NCBI GenBank assembly: GCA_030867875.1
Contig: JAOWCC010001501.1
Span: 26,595,036 to 26,659,035 of the forward strand
DNA length: 64,000 nucleotides
Direction of reading: 5' to 3'
Origin: Actinernus sp. WN-2022
Lineage: Eukaryota > Cnidaria > Anthozoa > Actiniaria > Actinernidae
The position numbers and the translations under genes were made by a program. Positions 1 through 12,662 of this stretch are shown here, piece by piece. The notes beneath the pieces are model-generated. The model searched no databases and had not been told where the DNA came from. It was given only the letters and a program-made list of their open reading frames with translations. Position 1 is the first letter of the stretch; each line of letters starts with the position of its first letter.

Positions 1-355
1 TGCAGCAAAAATAATTTATTGCTTTTCAAGCATTCGGATAACTTCACGCATAACCTTGTACCGCTGACCAGTACTGGCGCTGATTTTTGTTCGCTGCAAC
101 TTTCTGAGAATGTGAACAGAGTTTTGAATGAAAGACATGCAAAACGTCTACTCTTACCAGAAAACTTCTCCTGGTAAAGTGGAATCCTTTTGAATTAAAT
201 ACGCTTTAATCCATTGAATAGTCTTCCCAAAACAACGAGGTAGTAATTTGCATATTGCGATCGACTCAACAATAATCGCTAAACGTGCAAATCAAAGATG
301 TTGGTTGAACTGAAAAACCAGGGAAACCTGGCAAAACGAAAGAAACAATTATAAT

Positions 356-822
356 AAGTAATGGTCCAGATAAGAACTGTAGTGTCAACGGCAAGGAATG
401 TTAAAAGGTGTTAATTTTCTATTATTCTTTCTCGTAATTTCATTGGTTGATACTTATAAATTCAATAGAAACCCATCGAAATAATGCATTTTCATTCGAT
501 ATTTTTTTGCGGTTTGAGTTTATTTTTGATCAAACTAACTATAGTTTAATTTCGAAGAATATCGTATGTGGGGAAAGTTCTCAAATTTGCGATTGAAAAA
601 TCCTTTGTTTTCTCTATATCCGATTGGCTGGATGGTGGCTTCTCTGCGTTTTCACAGAAAAAAGAGCCAATAGCATAGCAAATACTTTATTTTCGAGATG
701 TAGTTTGGACTGTAGATACCTCCTAAAGCACATAAGGCATATTCAAGCAAAATCGTATGTGGGGGAGGCTCATTGCCGCAGAACAATGGATTCCACTACA
801 GTTCTTATCTGGACCATTACTT
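356..822. mobile_element. MITE family A, copy 1
   Basis: Perfect 29-bp terminal inverted repeats beginning AAGTAATGGTCCAGATAAGA at 356-384 and 794-822. 467 bp, no coding capacity. It is homologous along its length to the element at 25370-25951. Lies in the sestrin intron or upstream region. Confidence 0.85.
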
Positions 823-1849
823 AATAAACACACCATAAACGAAAGCAAATTGTTAAAAACATCTTAATGTCTTTGAAAATAAGTTAATCAAAAATATTAC
901 GGAAAGGCTGTCAAAATATATTTGCCGTGCATATGTGTAAACAAACCACGAACTAGCGTGTATTCTACTCGCGTCTCGAAGTTATTGCATTGCATTAGAC
1001 TTGAAACTTTTTGTATTGTTTAACTTTGTTCGTGTTCTTGCGGTTGAGGTGCAAAAAGTGGGTTATCAACTTATTGTGGGTTCTTGCAGTATTTCTTGCG
1101 GGTGCATTATTTTTTAGCTGCATTTGATAATTATCTTTCTAGTTTATCTTTTCTTGGGGTAATGTACAAGACAGTGCAACACATTTTTGAATTTGTGTTT
1201 TCGAAAATTCATTTCGAAACGTCAGGCTAATCGAAATTTCAATGAACTTTCGCACAAAATTTTGAACATAATAAAGAAGGAAATTCGCTTGCATTACTTT
1301 TGCGCACAACTGTATTGCATAATTAAAGTTTGTAAACAACTAGACTAGAGTGTAGAACGATATACAAAAAAAAATTGTTTGGCTTGCTGAGCTAACGCTT
1401 TGCCAGATCATTTCAACGGGCAAGGAAAAATTCTAACGGTTTGGGTTGAAGAGCAAACCCTTTGCCAGATCGATTAAATGGGCAAGCAAAAATTTCTAAC
1501 GATCTGCCAAACCGTTTAAACGGATAGCAAACGCTTTAGATCGTTTAACGGATAATCGTTAGTGTACGTTTTCCTGTTTGTGGTCACAGTTGTTACAGTA
1601 CCTTCTTTAATCTCTCCAACCACCAGGTTTATTTTGCACACCAAGTCATTGACTGTGAAGCATACTATTCTTAAAGACCCTCTGTCCGAGCACATGGTGC
1701 TTTGTGTGTGCAAATGGTTTTCATAGCCTATGAAAAATTATCAATATTTTGACATTAGTTGTATCATTCAATATTTTCAATTGTTTAAAATTCTTAAAAG
1801 TTGTGACATTTTCTTAAAAGTCACTTCTCAGAGTTTTGATCAAGACACC

Positions 1850-2683
1850 TTAAAGTGCTACTGAAGCGAAATTTCATCATTAAAGTTAAGATCTCACTTG
1901 AAAGTCCTTTCGAAATGAGGAAGAATAGCATTTTCTGTTTGTCAATATCTCATCTCGTTCCAGAGATATTAAGGTTTTTGGAATATACAAATTAATAGAT
2001 GGTCTGTGATGTCATAAGGTTGACACAGCCATGAAGACATATCACAAAATGAAGAATATCTCTGCAAATAGTGGGTAAAAACAATTGACACTTTTCACAC
2101 ATAATATGGTACGAAGGACAATAACGTAATTATGCAAATTAAGATGTTACCATGGTAACACTCTAGGCCCCAGGCTCCTTCAATGGGGAAAATAATTTTC
2201 CTAATTTCTCCTTTGCCAAACATTTTTTTTCTACTGTTGGCATATCGGAAGGTTTGGAACAGTGTAGGCATTGTACAATGTATGTGAGTGGCTTAAAGTA
2301 AATTATTTTCTGTAACTTACAGTGTTAAAAACTACAATTTTATGTTCAAGGTGAAAGGAGCCTGGGGCCTAGAGTGTTACCATGGTAACATCTTAATTTG
2401 CATAATGACGTTATTGTCCTTTGTACCATATGTGTGAAAAGTGTCAATTGTTTTTACCCACTATTTGCAGAGATATTCTTCATTTTGTGATATGTATTAA
2501 TGGCTGTGTCAACCTAAGTTATGATGTCACAGATCATCTAATTTGCATATTCCAAAAACCTTAATATCTCTGGAACGAGATGAGATATTGACAAACAGAA
2601 ATTGCTATTCTTCCTCATTTCGAAAGGACTTTCAAGTGAGATCTTAATTTTAATGATGAAATTTCGCTTCAGTAGCACTTTAA
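1850..2683. mobile_element. Large foldback element with 332-bp arms
   Basis: The arms 1850-2181 and about 2352-2683 are near-complete reverse complements (TTAAAGTGCTACTGAAGCG against CGCTTCAGTAGCACTTTAA), separated by a loop of about 170 bp. Both ends carry TTAA. Lies directly upstream of a sestrin exon (acceptor at 2720) and would form a long hairpin in the pre-mRNA. Confidence 0.88.
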
Positions 2684-2720
2684 ACTACTCTTACTAAACA
2701 TTTTTCCTTTGTGTCACCAG

Positions 2721-5700
2721 TGGCACATTTCAAGAGTGAATGTGCAGCTCCAATCGAGTCGCCTACATCAGACTTAGCCAGATATATTGAAGACCCTATG
2801 TTTCATTACAAAGACTTTGCAAGTCGGCATCAGTTAGATATTTCAACATTCAGAATTCAAGATTGTTCATGGGAGGAGCATGGATTCTCTCTTGTTAACC
2901 GTCTTTATCCTGACATTGGGACACTACTCGACGAGAAGTTCAGTACAACGATAGGGCTCACATACTATACGTAAGTTTCATTCAGCATTGTTACAGCACA
3001 GTACCAGCAGGGCTTTCAAAATGTTTTTGAGTAGGAGGTCAACATAGGAAAGTAGATGTCTGTGACAAAACCTGGGGCAGAAGGCAAAAGTTTCATTGTC
3101 TGTTGATAAAGAGAACATAACCTGTGATGGTTCCTTGAAGCAACCGCCAGAGCTTTGGAAGCTGCTGGCTTGTTTTGAAAACCCTGCATTACATAGTACA
3201 CAGTCATGCATATTTTTGACGCAATTAGTTCACATAATTTCTGAAACCGCACTTAATGACTGATTCTTAGGGCGTGTCCATTTTGGATATTCTAGACCAT
3301 TCCTATTCTGGAATAAGAATATTGGTAGAGAAAAAGGTGGTAATTCACAGTCTAAAGTGGATTTCTGAGCCTCAGAAGAGAGATAAGAAACATAGTTAAA
3401 GCTTGAATTCAGAGTGGATTGAAATGCTTTGAGTTTGTTGGACCAATCAAATTGCTGGAACAAACACACACACATACATACAAACAGACAGATGCATGAA
3501 ATTTAACAGTATAGATATAGAGATTATTACATGTTAAGAGCTTGATATTGTTCTTATTCATGAGTTTTTAATGCCATATTGCGAACAAGTGGGGTATTCG
3601 AGCTAGTGACCAATATGGTATTAAAAAAGAGTGAATATTTAAGCAAACATCCAATTGTTGTGGAGATAATTCTTCATTTAATTCCTTGTTTTTTGGATTA
3701 AAAAAGTTTTTGAATAATGCCAAGTCTTGGTTAGTCTTTCTGGCGGTGTTTTTGTTTTCATTTTGTTAAGGAAACCATGTAATTTCTTCTTCAGAAATGA
3801 CTATCGAGCTACAATGTAGGTGAAGCTGCCATTTCTTTCAGAAAACAGACCATTTGATTGGTCTAAGTAATTTATTATGGGAAATTTGATTGGGCAATCA
3901 CTGTTGATACAGATTTTGTTCATGGCTTTATCACACTGATATCGACCCTAGATATGTAATAAATATATTTATCATGTATCACGTACATGTATACATGGTT
4001 GCCCCTATTGGTGGTTTGCAACCCAATCCCCAGAGATTCAAATAACAAAGACGTGGCAGCCATGTTGGATGAACTAACAAGAGAAGCTAACGAGGAATCT
4101 TTTGTTATTGTCATCCAACATGGCGGCCATGACGTCACATGCAACCCAGCTATTATTCAACAAGAGAGCTATTGTTTCTGACAATGGGGCAACCCTGGCG
4201 CATGAAGCAATGCAAGAACGCCTGGACATTTTCGTTGACAAAATCGAATGGATGTATCGAATGGTGATCGTTTCTTGTCCTTTCTTGCGATGTTTTGGGC
4301 AGTAAATTACCGTGAAATGGCATTATAAAGCACCACAAAGACAACTGTCACAAGGTTGTACCATTTTTATTGACTCATATTGTGTTATTTGTAAGAATTA
4401 TGCGCGATTGTGCGAAAATTTGTGAATTATGCGATCGGATGCGATTTTTGATCAATTGTGCGGGATCGCACAATATCAGAGGCCCTGCATGCAGATTTGA
4501 CAGGAAACATTAATGATAGTTTTTAAATGGAGGTTCCCTTTAAAGGCCTTGACTGTCGACTGCCACATGATAAACTTTCTCATGACAAAAGACAGCAATA
4601 ACTACTCAGAATTCCAGAATATGCTTTCCAGGTATTCTGGCAAACACTTGAGACAGTTTTGATGTTGAAGGATGGCAAAGATTTGAGTGGATGAAAAATA
4701 CTGCTTTTAAGAGAAATTTAGGAGCAACTTGAAATGAGTAACCGAAATCAAGTTTCTAGAATAAGCTTTTATCTACATTCCCATCCTCTATCGAAAAAGT
4801 TTGAAAATCATGTCAGGTCATTCACATAGTGATACAATGTATTTCTCTTCTATCTCAGGGTGTTGTATAAAGTTGTAGTTTTAAAGTGGACTGAAGTAGA
4901 AGTAGAAGTCTGAGTAATTCGCTTGCATAAGCGTATTTGCACGATATCTCGAGCCGAAATTGCTTTAAAACTATACTTCAGTATTATATGGTTAGGTTTG
5001 ATATTATATTTTTATAAAGCAGCATTTTATTTATTTCAATCGAAAGGGAAATTTGCAGCGGTGCGTGACATAGCGTGATTTTGCCATTGTCTATAACAAC
5101 CAATCAGAATCGTGACACTGCTCCTTTAAATGTCAATAACTTTGCAACAATGAACGACCAAACTCTCAAACTGCTCAGTATTACTTACTTTTGCATGCTT
5201 TAATAAAGACTGCATTCACTTCACCTAATATCATAAGTTTTTTTGGCCATTATGCAAATAAGAGCAGCCATATTGGAATAAGGTGTTTTGTCTGAGTGAC
5301 ATCTACATAAATAGAATTTAAAGGAGAAAACACAGCATTAAAGAACAAAGTGAAACATTGTTTTTCAGTGTAGATAACCTTTGTAACAACTTGTATACTT
5401 GCATCATAATGTTATGAGGTCCTTAATTGAATACTTTATCTTCACATGCACAGTTTGGGTGATCGAACAAATGTTGATACAACAGTGTTCAGACTAGCAA
5501 CTTGGAACTACATTCATCTCATCTTTGGTATTTATCATGATGACTACCTATATACAGAGGTAAGTGACAAGCTAAAACCGATGGGATTATCATGATGCCA
5601 ATACAGAATTATTCTCCAGTATTTTCTTTAGTTGTTAGACAGTGTATTATTGGCCTGGAGTCTTTGGGTGTGCCATAAATGTTCTTTTTCATGAACTGAC

Positions 5701-8700
5701 AATCCAAGGTTGGATTTTAGTTTTTTTTATAAGTAATACCCAACAAGAGGGAAATCAGTGATTAAATTTCCCCACAAGCCGAGGGAGAGTTTGTGGAAGT
5801 CCCGAAGCTAATTTTCAGAATTGTCATGGTATAATTTTGCAATACTCTGATTGCCGAGGAACGGAACAAATCTCTGAGAAGTTAATTAGTTTTGTCTGCC
5901 TGAAGTAAAAACGTTGCAGGTGAGTTGCTTTCGAAAATGTTTTAATGCTTGATTGAATGACCTTGGCTTGCCCTGGGGACAAGTGTGCTGTTTTTGAGAA
6001 GAATAGCAGTAAACACAATGTAATTATGTGCTTGACTAAATATTTAAAGGACATGCGTATATGGTTTTAAGTATCCCACATGGAAGAAGCAGGTTTGAGA
6101 AATGAAGAAAAGAACATGCAGATTCAAATATGTGATCCCACATGGATTACGTTGAAGGTTATGATGAAGCCAGGTCAGTTTGAGTTCAATTTTTTTACCT
6201 GGGAGTGCATGGCTAGTCATGCCAGAGGGGAGCAAGAGTTGATACTTTTCACCCTCTCATGTCCAGCCTGCATTGTCTTCTAATTTTCCCTAGTTACGAT
6301 GCAAGGGAAAATTAGAAATAAAATTATGCATTGTTCTTGCAGGGAAATTTAGAAATTTCCCTGTTGAAGACAATGTATATTTCTAAATTTCCCTTGCATT
6401 TGTAATGAGCCAGGGAATTTATAGATTAAATGTGCATGAACAGACAAAGGAATCTGAGGTAATCATGGTATTAGTAGAGTAAAGACCAAAATGAATTCAA
6501 ATTCGATATTCGTTTTTTTGTGCAATACTTTGGAATGGCATTCAAGAAAATCTGAAAATTCTCGATTCAACTCTTTCAAAAATATATAATTTTACTTGTC
6601 ATTAATTCTTAATACTACAATAAACGACACCAACTCCTTCTCCTCAAACTTCCTTGCTCCTCTCCCTCCCCATCCTCCATTTCCTGACCATCTCCTTCTC
6701 CCCTCCTCTCCATCTCCCTCATCCTTCTCCTACTCTCTCTCCTCCTCCTCCTCCTCCTCATTGTCCATGCTCTTTCTCCTCTTCTCCTTCTCCTCCTCCA
6801 CATTCCTTGCCCTCCTGATTAATGTCCTCATCCTCCTGATTGCCCTCCTCCTCCCTTCTCCTCCTTCCTCCTTCCCCTTCCCCTTCTCCTCCTCCTCCCT
6901 CCCCCTTCTCCTCCTCCCCCTTCTCCTCCTCCCTCCCCCTTCTCCTCCTCCCTCCCTCTTCTCCTCCTCCTCCTTCCACTCATTGTTCAAAGCTTGTTGG
7001 TACATGTATAAATGTTAATAAAAGTAGTACAACAAACAGCTGCTAAAATTGTGAACTTTTGTACATGTGGTATAACTGAACATGATTTTTACAAAAGTAA
7101 ACAAAACTCAGCATCAATCCTAGACTGCTAGCAAGGCCCTCCTATTCCACATTTTTTTAGAATGACTAAACATGGTTCAACATGGCTATTAAACAAATTC
7201 TAGACATGGCTAGACATATAGCTGCAGTTCAACATGGCTGGGTTTATAAGTAGGGACTGCAAACTCTTTTGTAAGTTTTGAATTCCCCATCAGCTCAGCA
7301 ACTGGAATACCATTGGTCAGTTTTACAGATCTGACAGCTGCCTGTCAAAATGACTTGTGACATTTGGCAGAGTCACGTGTAAAGCTATGGCATTCATGCA
7401 AGTGAAACTGTTTAATACTAGAGATTGCTGCCCTCACATGAGCTTCTAGATTGCCTGACTTAAACACTAAATTTGCAGCAACCTGCTAGTTCTTAAGCAC
7501 TCCTTTCTTGGTTAAACTTTAATAATGTCAAACTGTCAGTAACATGAATGCTCTTTGAGTTCATCAACAACAATCGTTTTGGATTCTCGATGTACTAGGA
7601 TTCTTAGATTTGTCTGATTTATACTTGATGTTGCAAGTACCATAAGATTGTTGTTGTTTAAACTAGTGGCACATTCCGATGGTGCAAAGGATCTAGTGAT
7701 CGACTTTATGACTTTGCTTTGATTCTTGATCTTGAAAAATATTGCGAACCTTTCTTCTCAGTTTCTTGGAGACATACATTTGAACAAAACATTCCAGTGG
7801 TGATCTTAAACGGTGATTTACAAAGTCTGCAATAATCATGTAAACCAAAGAATACAGATACAGCATCGTCTCCTTTTATTCAGAACTAGTTTTTAGCATT
7901 TTCAGTCATGCTACTGTACTATTGCTCAAATAATAAAATCGACTGAAGATTTTGCTCCACGAAAACTGAGAAAGAATAAGCTCACGCATCCTAGGGTGTA
8001 TTAGGGGGTGGAACTGTCAAATAATATAATCCCTTTTGACAGCACGGTAAGTACGAAACTTACAAAAGAGTCCACAGTCCCTACTTATACAATGTACATG
8101 TAGCTCTAAACACAGCCATGTTGAACCATGTGCACCATGTCCAGCTATTGTTAGCCTTCTTGTACCATGTTTAGTCATTCTAAAAAAAAATGCTGAATAG
8201 AAGGGACTTGAGCCTGCAGTCTACATCAATCTTACTTAGATCTTTAATCTTTGGAGATTCTCCCTCAAATCTTTCTTCACAAGACAATTTTGTCTTTCAT
8301 TACAAGTATTTTTAGCAAATTCTAGTTTCTAGTTTTCCCACTTTACAAGAGAAAATGGTGCATATTAAATATTAATTCACTGCAGTTAATTTTGTTGTTT
8401 GTTTATAGGTCAATAAATTAATGGAACGGTCATACAAGAGATATATCAAAACTGTAAGTTTACAAGATTACTTATTGGATCAGAAGCTTTCAAGTGTTCA
8501 TATCAAGTGACAAGTCTGAAATTTTGTAAAAAGTTGTCTTGGGTATCAGAATGAAATCCTGTTTAATTAGTTTTACAACCATATGTGTAGAAAACTGCAA
8601 GTTATCCAATGGGCCTTTTGCAGGCATGTAATCACGTAGTTGTACTGGATGGCAAAACAATCTGACTTCATTTCTTTAAAGGCCGGCACATATATGAGAT

Positions 8701-11700
8701 TGGCAAATTACTTACGACCTGCAATTCTTATTTTCGAACTGCCATAAAATTAAACCATTACTATTAAGGTATCTGCACTGGCAAAATTTGACCAACTTAG
8801 AAACATTTTATATTTAACAGAATATTAGAATAAGTGTCCTAATTTTGAGAAATAGCTTTTTCCCCAGAGTTTTCCTTTTTCAAAGCAGTGTAACGGTGGG
8901 TTAAAAATCGCTGGTTTAACCGGAACCGGATATAACTGGCTACATTTCGTTTCCAAGGAAGTCTGAAATTTGAGAACCATGTTATCTTCACGTCTGTATG
9001 GTAAATGGCGTATAACATGACATGTATATAAAAATGACAAATATACGGCCATCTACAAAGTCAAAACGTTATGAACCAAGCCGGGTTACAATTTAAAATT
9101 ATAGTGTCTTTTGGTTTAGATTGAGAGTTTAACATAAGCACAATTCCTAAGAAGTAACATGCTGTGAAACGGTATCCGGTCGTTTCGCTAACGAGTCGTT
9201 TCGTCAACTGCCATTTCGATAACGTCTTAAGTCGTTTCGCTAACGTCATATATTTTGAATGTATTTTAAAGATTTCCGCTAAGTATTTGTACAATATACT
9301 TAATTTGGTAGAAAAAGATATAGTTACCTAATTATTTTAATTTAAGTAAGAATTGTTATGTCCTGAAACTCCAATGTACTATCTCAGTATAAGGATTAAT
9401 AAATTATTATTATATTTATGGTTCTATTCGGTGCATGCGCATGGCTATTGTCAACTGCGTCACAAGGTCACACCTAGCAACTGGTAAACAGAATGAACCT
9501 GGGTAGGGAGCGTACAAATATGTATTTTCTTGTCTACTGTCGTTTCGTACAGCGGCAAACAAAACAAAATGGCGGATATCGATGTAAACTTCACCTCGGG
9601 AGTCGATTATGGACATTTTGACTCAATTTGAGTCAATCTTGAGATGTTTTTAGAGTAAATAGCACTTTACCATATCGACAAGGTGTAATAAATCTACTTT
9701 TCTTAGAAAAGTAGGCATTGCTTCTCTATGAAACTTGGCACAAGGTACGATTAGATGATAACGAAGAAATCTGTGTTTAAGTAACGAAAACTAATCAGTA
9801 ACTAATCTGTGATGTTTAAGCAATGTAAACAAATATTTCAACTGCTGTAACTTGGAAAGTATTTAAAATCCAGCGTTACTTAAACACAGATTTATTCATT
9901 AAGTCAATAAAAAACAGATTCAGTTTTATTTTTTGGCATAACTTGAACAGTTTAGCTATAAAAACGAAATAACTCTCAAAATGTTATGTCAATAATTTAA
10001 TTCAATTAACACCTTATATTGGGAAAATGGGAAAATTGGGTGTGTCATATTATTTCTTGAACATGGTAGATTAAACCTGAAAAGCATAAATGGACTGACT
10101 TGGTCTATGGAGGTCACAATTATTTTTCAAAAACAACCAATTTTTGCCAGTGCAGATACCTTAAAGCAATGAGTATTTTTCTTCACTTAATTCTATCATT
10201 TTCAGGAGAGGACCAGTAGATGAAGGAATGCTATATAAGAACCGAAAACAAAATGAAACCAACACAGGGCTCGAAATTGCGCCCGGTACGGGCGTAAATA
10301 CGCCTAGATTTTTTCGTTTTACGCCTAACGTTTTCCACTTAGGCGTAAAATTACGCCTAGATCCGCTTACGAAGGTAAAAATTATCGGAAGACAAGTCTT
10401 ATTTCAAAATCTCTAAAACTATATCTGATTTTTTTTGAAAAAATTACTACCATTTGCAAGCAAGCGTTTAGTTTAAACTTTTTTGTCTGTTGTTTCAAGT
10501 TTGAAACGCATAGTTTACTAATTACGCGGCGACGTTTGGCGTGTGAAGTCTGAACTTTAAACTGCAAAATGTCAAAGTTTGACAGCTCCTATCTATAGGT
10601 TTTGTCATGCAAAACATAGTCTTTTGTCATGCAAAACAACTTGTTTCGCGCGGGAAAATAGTTTACATAACATTACGCCTAAATTTTGGAGAATTACGCC
10701 TAAAATTTTTAAGCTGGGCGTAAAATTACGCCTCCTTTTTTTTCTTAATTTCGAGCCCTGCAACATGTACGATATCTCCTTGCATTTTATATTTGTTTTG
10801 GCAGTTCAAGATTATTTTCTTGTGCCATTCCTGAAGTTTATCCTGCCTTTTATCCACTGACTGTCAGGTCATTATTTCGAGCCATTCCACTGTGAAGTGG
10901 CTATGTGTGGTGATTGACTGCTGTTTGTTATAGTGGTGACAACTCTAAGAAGCCCTGTTTTGGAATCTCAAGAAAAAGCCTGGATTCAGGAGACACATGG
11001 AATTTAGTGGGAAATCATTGACGCTACTAAAAAATATATTTTTGGAAATGGACATTCATTTGAATCAGATTGGAAATTGTGTAGAAAAGTTTTGGGCCAA
11101 TTTGAAAATAAAGCGTTTGAGAAAACATGTCACTGCTCAAACAGGCTTTAATTGTCAGAGCTGTCACATCCTGTGTTTGTTCATCCTGCACTGAGTCGAT
11201 CATAGATTATAATATCAAGATGGTAGTTTTCCAGTGGTCTTGAAAAAGGTGCCAGAAGACCAGTTCCTCATTCTGAGTCAAATTCTGTGATACACTTTGG
11301 TGCTTGGACTTTGTTTGTGACAAAGAGAACAAATACATGTACATATAGAGAAGGCCTAGACATTTAAATCAACAGTACAATTTTATCAGTAGTTGATATC
11401 GCTTTACTGTTGTTTGTGTAGGTGGCATGCTACCCAGAAAAAGTGACACAGATGGACTACTTGGGCTTCATGCCAGAGTTAACACATTCTGAGAAGGTTT
11501 GTTTCATAACATTTCAGCTTCCTTAATAAGTAAACCGATAAAGGAACATAATATTAATTACTCTGGCTGCCTGTGGGCAGGCCCGAGTCGAGTTTTGCAA
11601 GTGTTTTTTTTTGGTGTCGAGATTTTGCGCCGTAACCAATCAGATTGCGCCTTCTTTCAAGTTCTATTCGCCACCAATCAGATTGCACTGTGCTGCAGGT

Positions 11701-12662
11701 CACGTGAACAGTGGACAACATTTCCAGGTTTTTCAAGATGGCGGCGGTAAGTTTGGGAGAATTCTCAAGTTTTTGTGTTAAACCTTCGACCTTCGGTGTC
11801 AGGTTTATACAACAACTTGAGAATTCTCCCTAACTTCCCCTCGTGTTTGCATCAGGCTATGTAAACACGGTAAACGTTTTCTATTTCTTAAATAGTTTTC
11901 AGTGAAATGCCAATGAATCTTTTTTTAAACACTTAGTCCCAGTTGTCCAAAAGGTGGATAACGTTATCTGCTGGATACATCCCTATCCAGTGGCAGGATA
12001 AGTACCAAACTAGCTTATTTTATCTACTGGATTGGGATTTATCTTGTGCATAGTGTTATCCATCCGTTATAAAATCATAGTAGAGAGATTTTAAATCTTG
12101 TAAACAAACCAGTACAAGTGCTGTTGCTAATACACTGTCATTTAAAAGAATAGAGGATTTCTACGTGTTATTTTGACTGTTAGGTTAACAAGGGATTGTG
12201 GTCAAATGTACAATGTACAGCCACTATTTTTTTCTGTATAATGGACTGGTCAAAGCACAAGAATCTAACCTCACCACTCCTGTGTAAAGGCAATTTGATC
12301 CTCAGCTGTAATATCATCCCATTACATACTAGGCTTTTATGGAATAGAAGTTTAGAGCAGGTTTCGTCAGAGTGGTTTGAAATAGGGCAAGACAGTTCAT
12401 GTACAGTGCAGTAAGTTTGCTGTACTGTTACTATGCATTGCGCTTGGATCAAAATAGCAAAATCAATCGGGAAGCCATTTCAATGTTACAGCATACCCCA
12501 CGGTAACTGTGCTGTCAATCATTGCCGTATATGTAGTGAAATTGTCTCTCTAATGCTGATTGTTTCTTGCTGTAGGTACATATCAATCTTCTTCTCCTGG
12601 AAGCGAGATTACAGGCAGAGCTCCTCTATGCGACGAGAGCAATTATGAAATACATGACATGA
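2721..12662 (+). CDS. SESN: Sestrin, C-terminal part (five exons; 5' exons outside window)
   Basis: Coding exons 2721-2970, 5454-5559, 8409-8453, 11422-11496 and 12576-12662 (stop TGA), all with AG acceptors and GT donors and with matching phases. About 187 codons. Recognised from the family signatures [40 protein letters not shown] and [19 protein letters not shown], and the C-terminus RAIMKYMT. Sestrins are cytosolic proteins that bind GATOR2 and inhibit TORC1; vertebrate Sestrin2 is a leucine sensor. By gap-free alignment to remembered human SESN2, the lid threonines (T374, T377, T386), Y375, R390 and E451 are kept, while W444 reads Met, F447 reads Leu and L389 reads Phe. The first exon seen opens mid-codon, so earlier exons must lie left of base 1; none was found in 1-2720. 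The introns are full of MITEs. No frame breaks. Confidence 0.95.
3008..3186. mobile_element. Small hAT-like MITE
   Basis: Ends CAGGGCTTTCAAAATG and TTTTGAAAACCCTG form short TIRs of the CAGGG/CCCTG type common in hAT elements. 179 bp, non-coding, in the sestrin intron. Confidence 0.55.
4006..4154. mobile_element. MITE family B, copy 1
   Basis: A foldback with TIRs TATTGGTGGTTTGCA and TGCAACCCAGCTATTA and paired inner segments GCCATGTTGGATGA / TCATCCAACATGGCGGCC. Sequence relatives at 26639-26784 and 48746-48885. Lies in the sestrin intron. The ORFs over it are artefacts of the palindrome. Confidence 0.75.
5741..6420. repeat. Dispersed repeat related to 24370-24900
   Basis: Shares blocks with the 24.4-24.9 kb region: AAATTTCCC(C/G)(A/C)(C/A)(A/G)AGCCGAGGGAG, TTTGTGGAAGTC, CCCACATG(G/C)AAGAAG, and the closing AATTTTCCCT / AGGGAAAATTAGAA hairpin motifs. 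No coding signature. Likely two copies of one old non-autonomous element. Confidence 0.5.
6640..6985 (+). repeat. Polypyrimidine (CTC/CCT) low-complexity tract
   Basis: About 340 bp almost wholly C and T on this strand (CTCCTC, CCCTTCTCCTCC), inside the sestrin intron 5560-8408. ORFs over it (Ser/Pro/Leu-rich forward, Arg/Glu-rich reverse) are composition artefacts. It could form triplex DNA. Confidence 0.9.
7121..8223. mobile_element. 1.1-kb non-autonomous TIR element
   Basis: The ends are inverted copies: TAGACTGC...CTCCTATTCCACATTTTTTTAGAATGACTAAACATGG (positions 7121-7174) and its complement ending at 8223. The arms extend about 170 bp and include the motif AACATGGCT. The middle of about 750 bp has no ORF. 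In the sestrin intron. Confidence 0.8.
8764..10164. mobile_element. 1.4-kb TTAA-flanked TIR element
   Basis: TTAA (8764-8767) then GGTATCTGCACTGGCAAAA at the left. The exact complement TTTTGCCAGTGCAGATACC followed by TTAA (10161-10164) lies at the right. A 19-bp perfect TIR with a TTAA duplication suggests piggyBac-like or other TTAA-targeting mobilisation. Internal ORFs are short and unrecognised. In the sestrin intron 8454-11421. Confidence 0.82.
10265..10760. mobile_element. hAT-like MITE 1 (CAGGGCTCGAAATT ends)
   Basis: TIRs CAGGGCTCGAAATT and AATTTCGAGCCCTG. Flanked by a 5-bp direct repeat CAACA. Inside, the motif TACGCCTA(A/G) recurs many times on both sides (for example 10296, 10319, 10341 and 10674-10735). 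No ORF of note. A relative with the same end design is at 25028-25319. Confidence 0.75.
11550..11900. repeat. Dispersed repeat with inverted segment
   Basis: GAGAATTCTCAAGTT (about 11757) and AACTTGAGAATTCTCCC (about 11815) form a dyad. The right half, TTTATACAACAACTTGAGAAT...TTCCCCTCGTGTTT (positions 11810-11865), recurs at about 37045-37105 in the ankyrin-gene intron. In the sestrin intron 11497-12575. Confidence 0.5.
11940..12080. mobile_element. Short foldback repeat (GGTGGATAACG / GTTATCCATCC)
   Basis: Ends GGTGGATAACGTTATC and AGTGTTATCCATCC with paired inner segments (GGATA...TATCC). Non-coding, in the last sestrin intron. Confidence 0.45.

Noticed and set aside
6596..7046. Long Ser/Pro/Leu-rich and Arg/Glu-rich ORFs on both strands
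   Set aside because: Products of the CT-rich low-complexity tract, in an intron, with no family signature.
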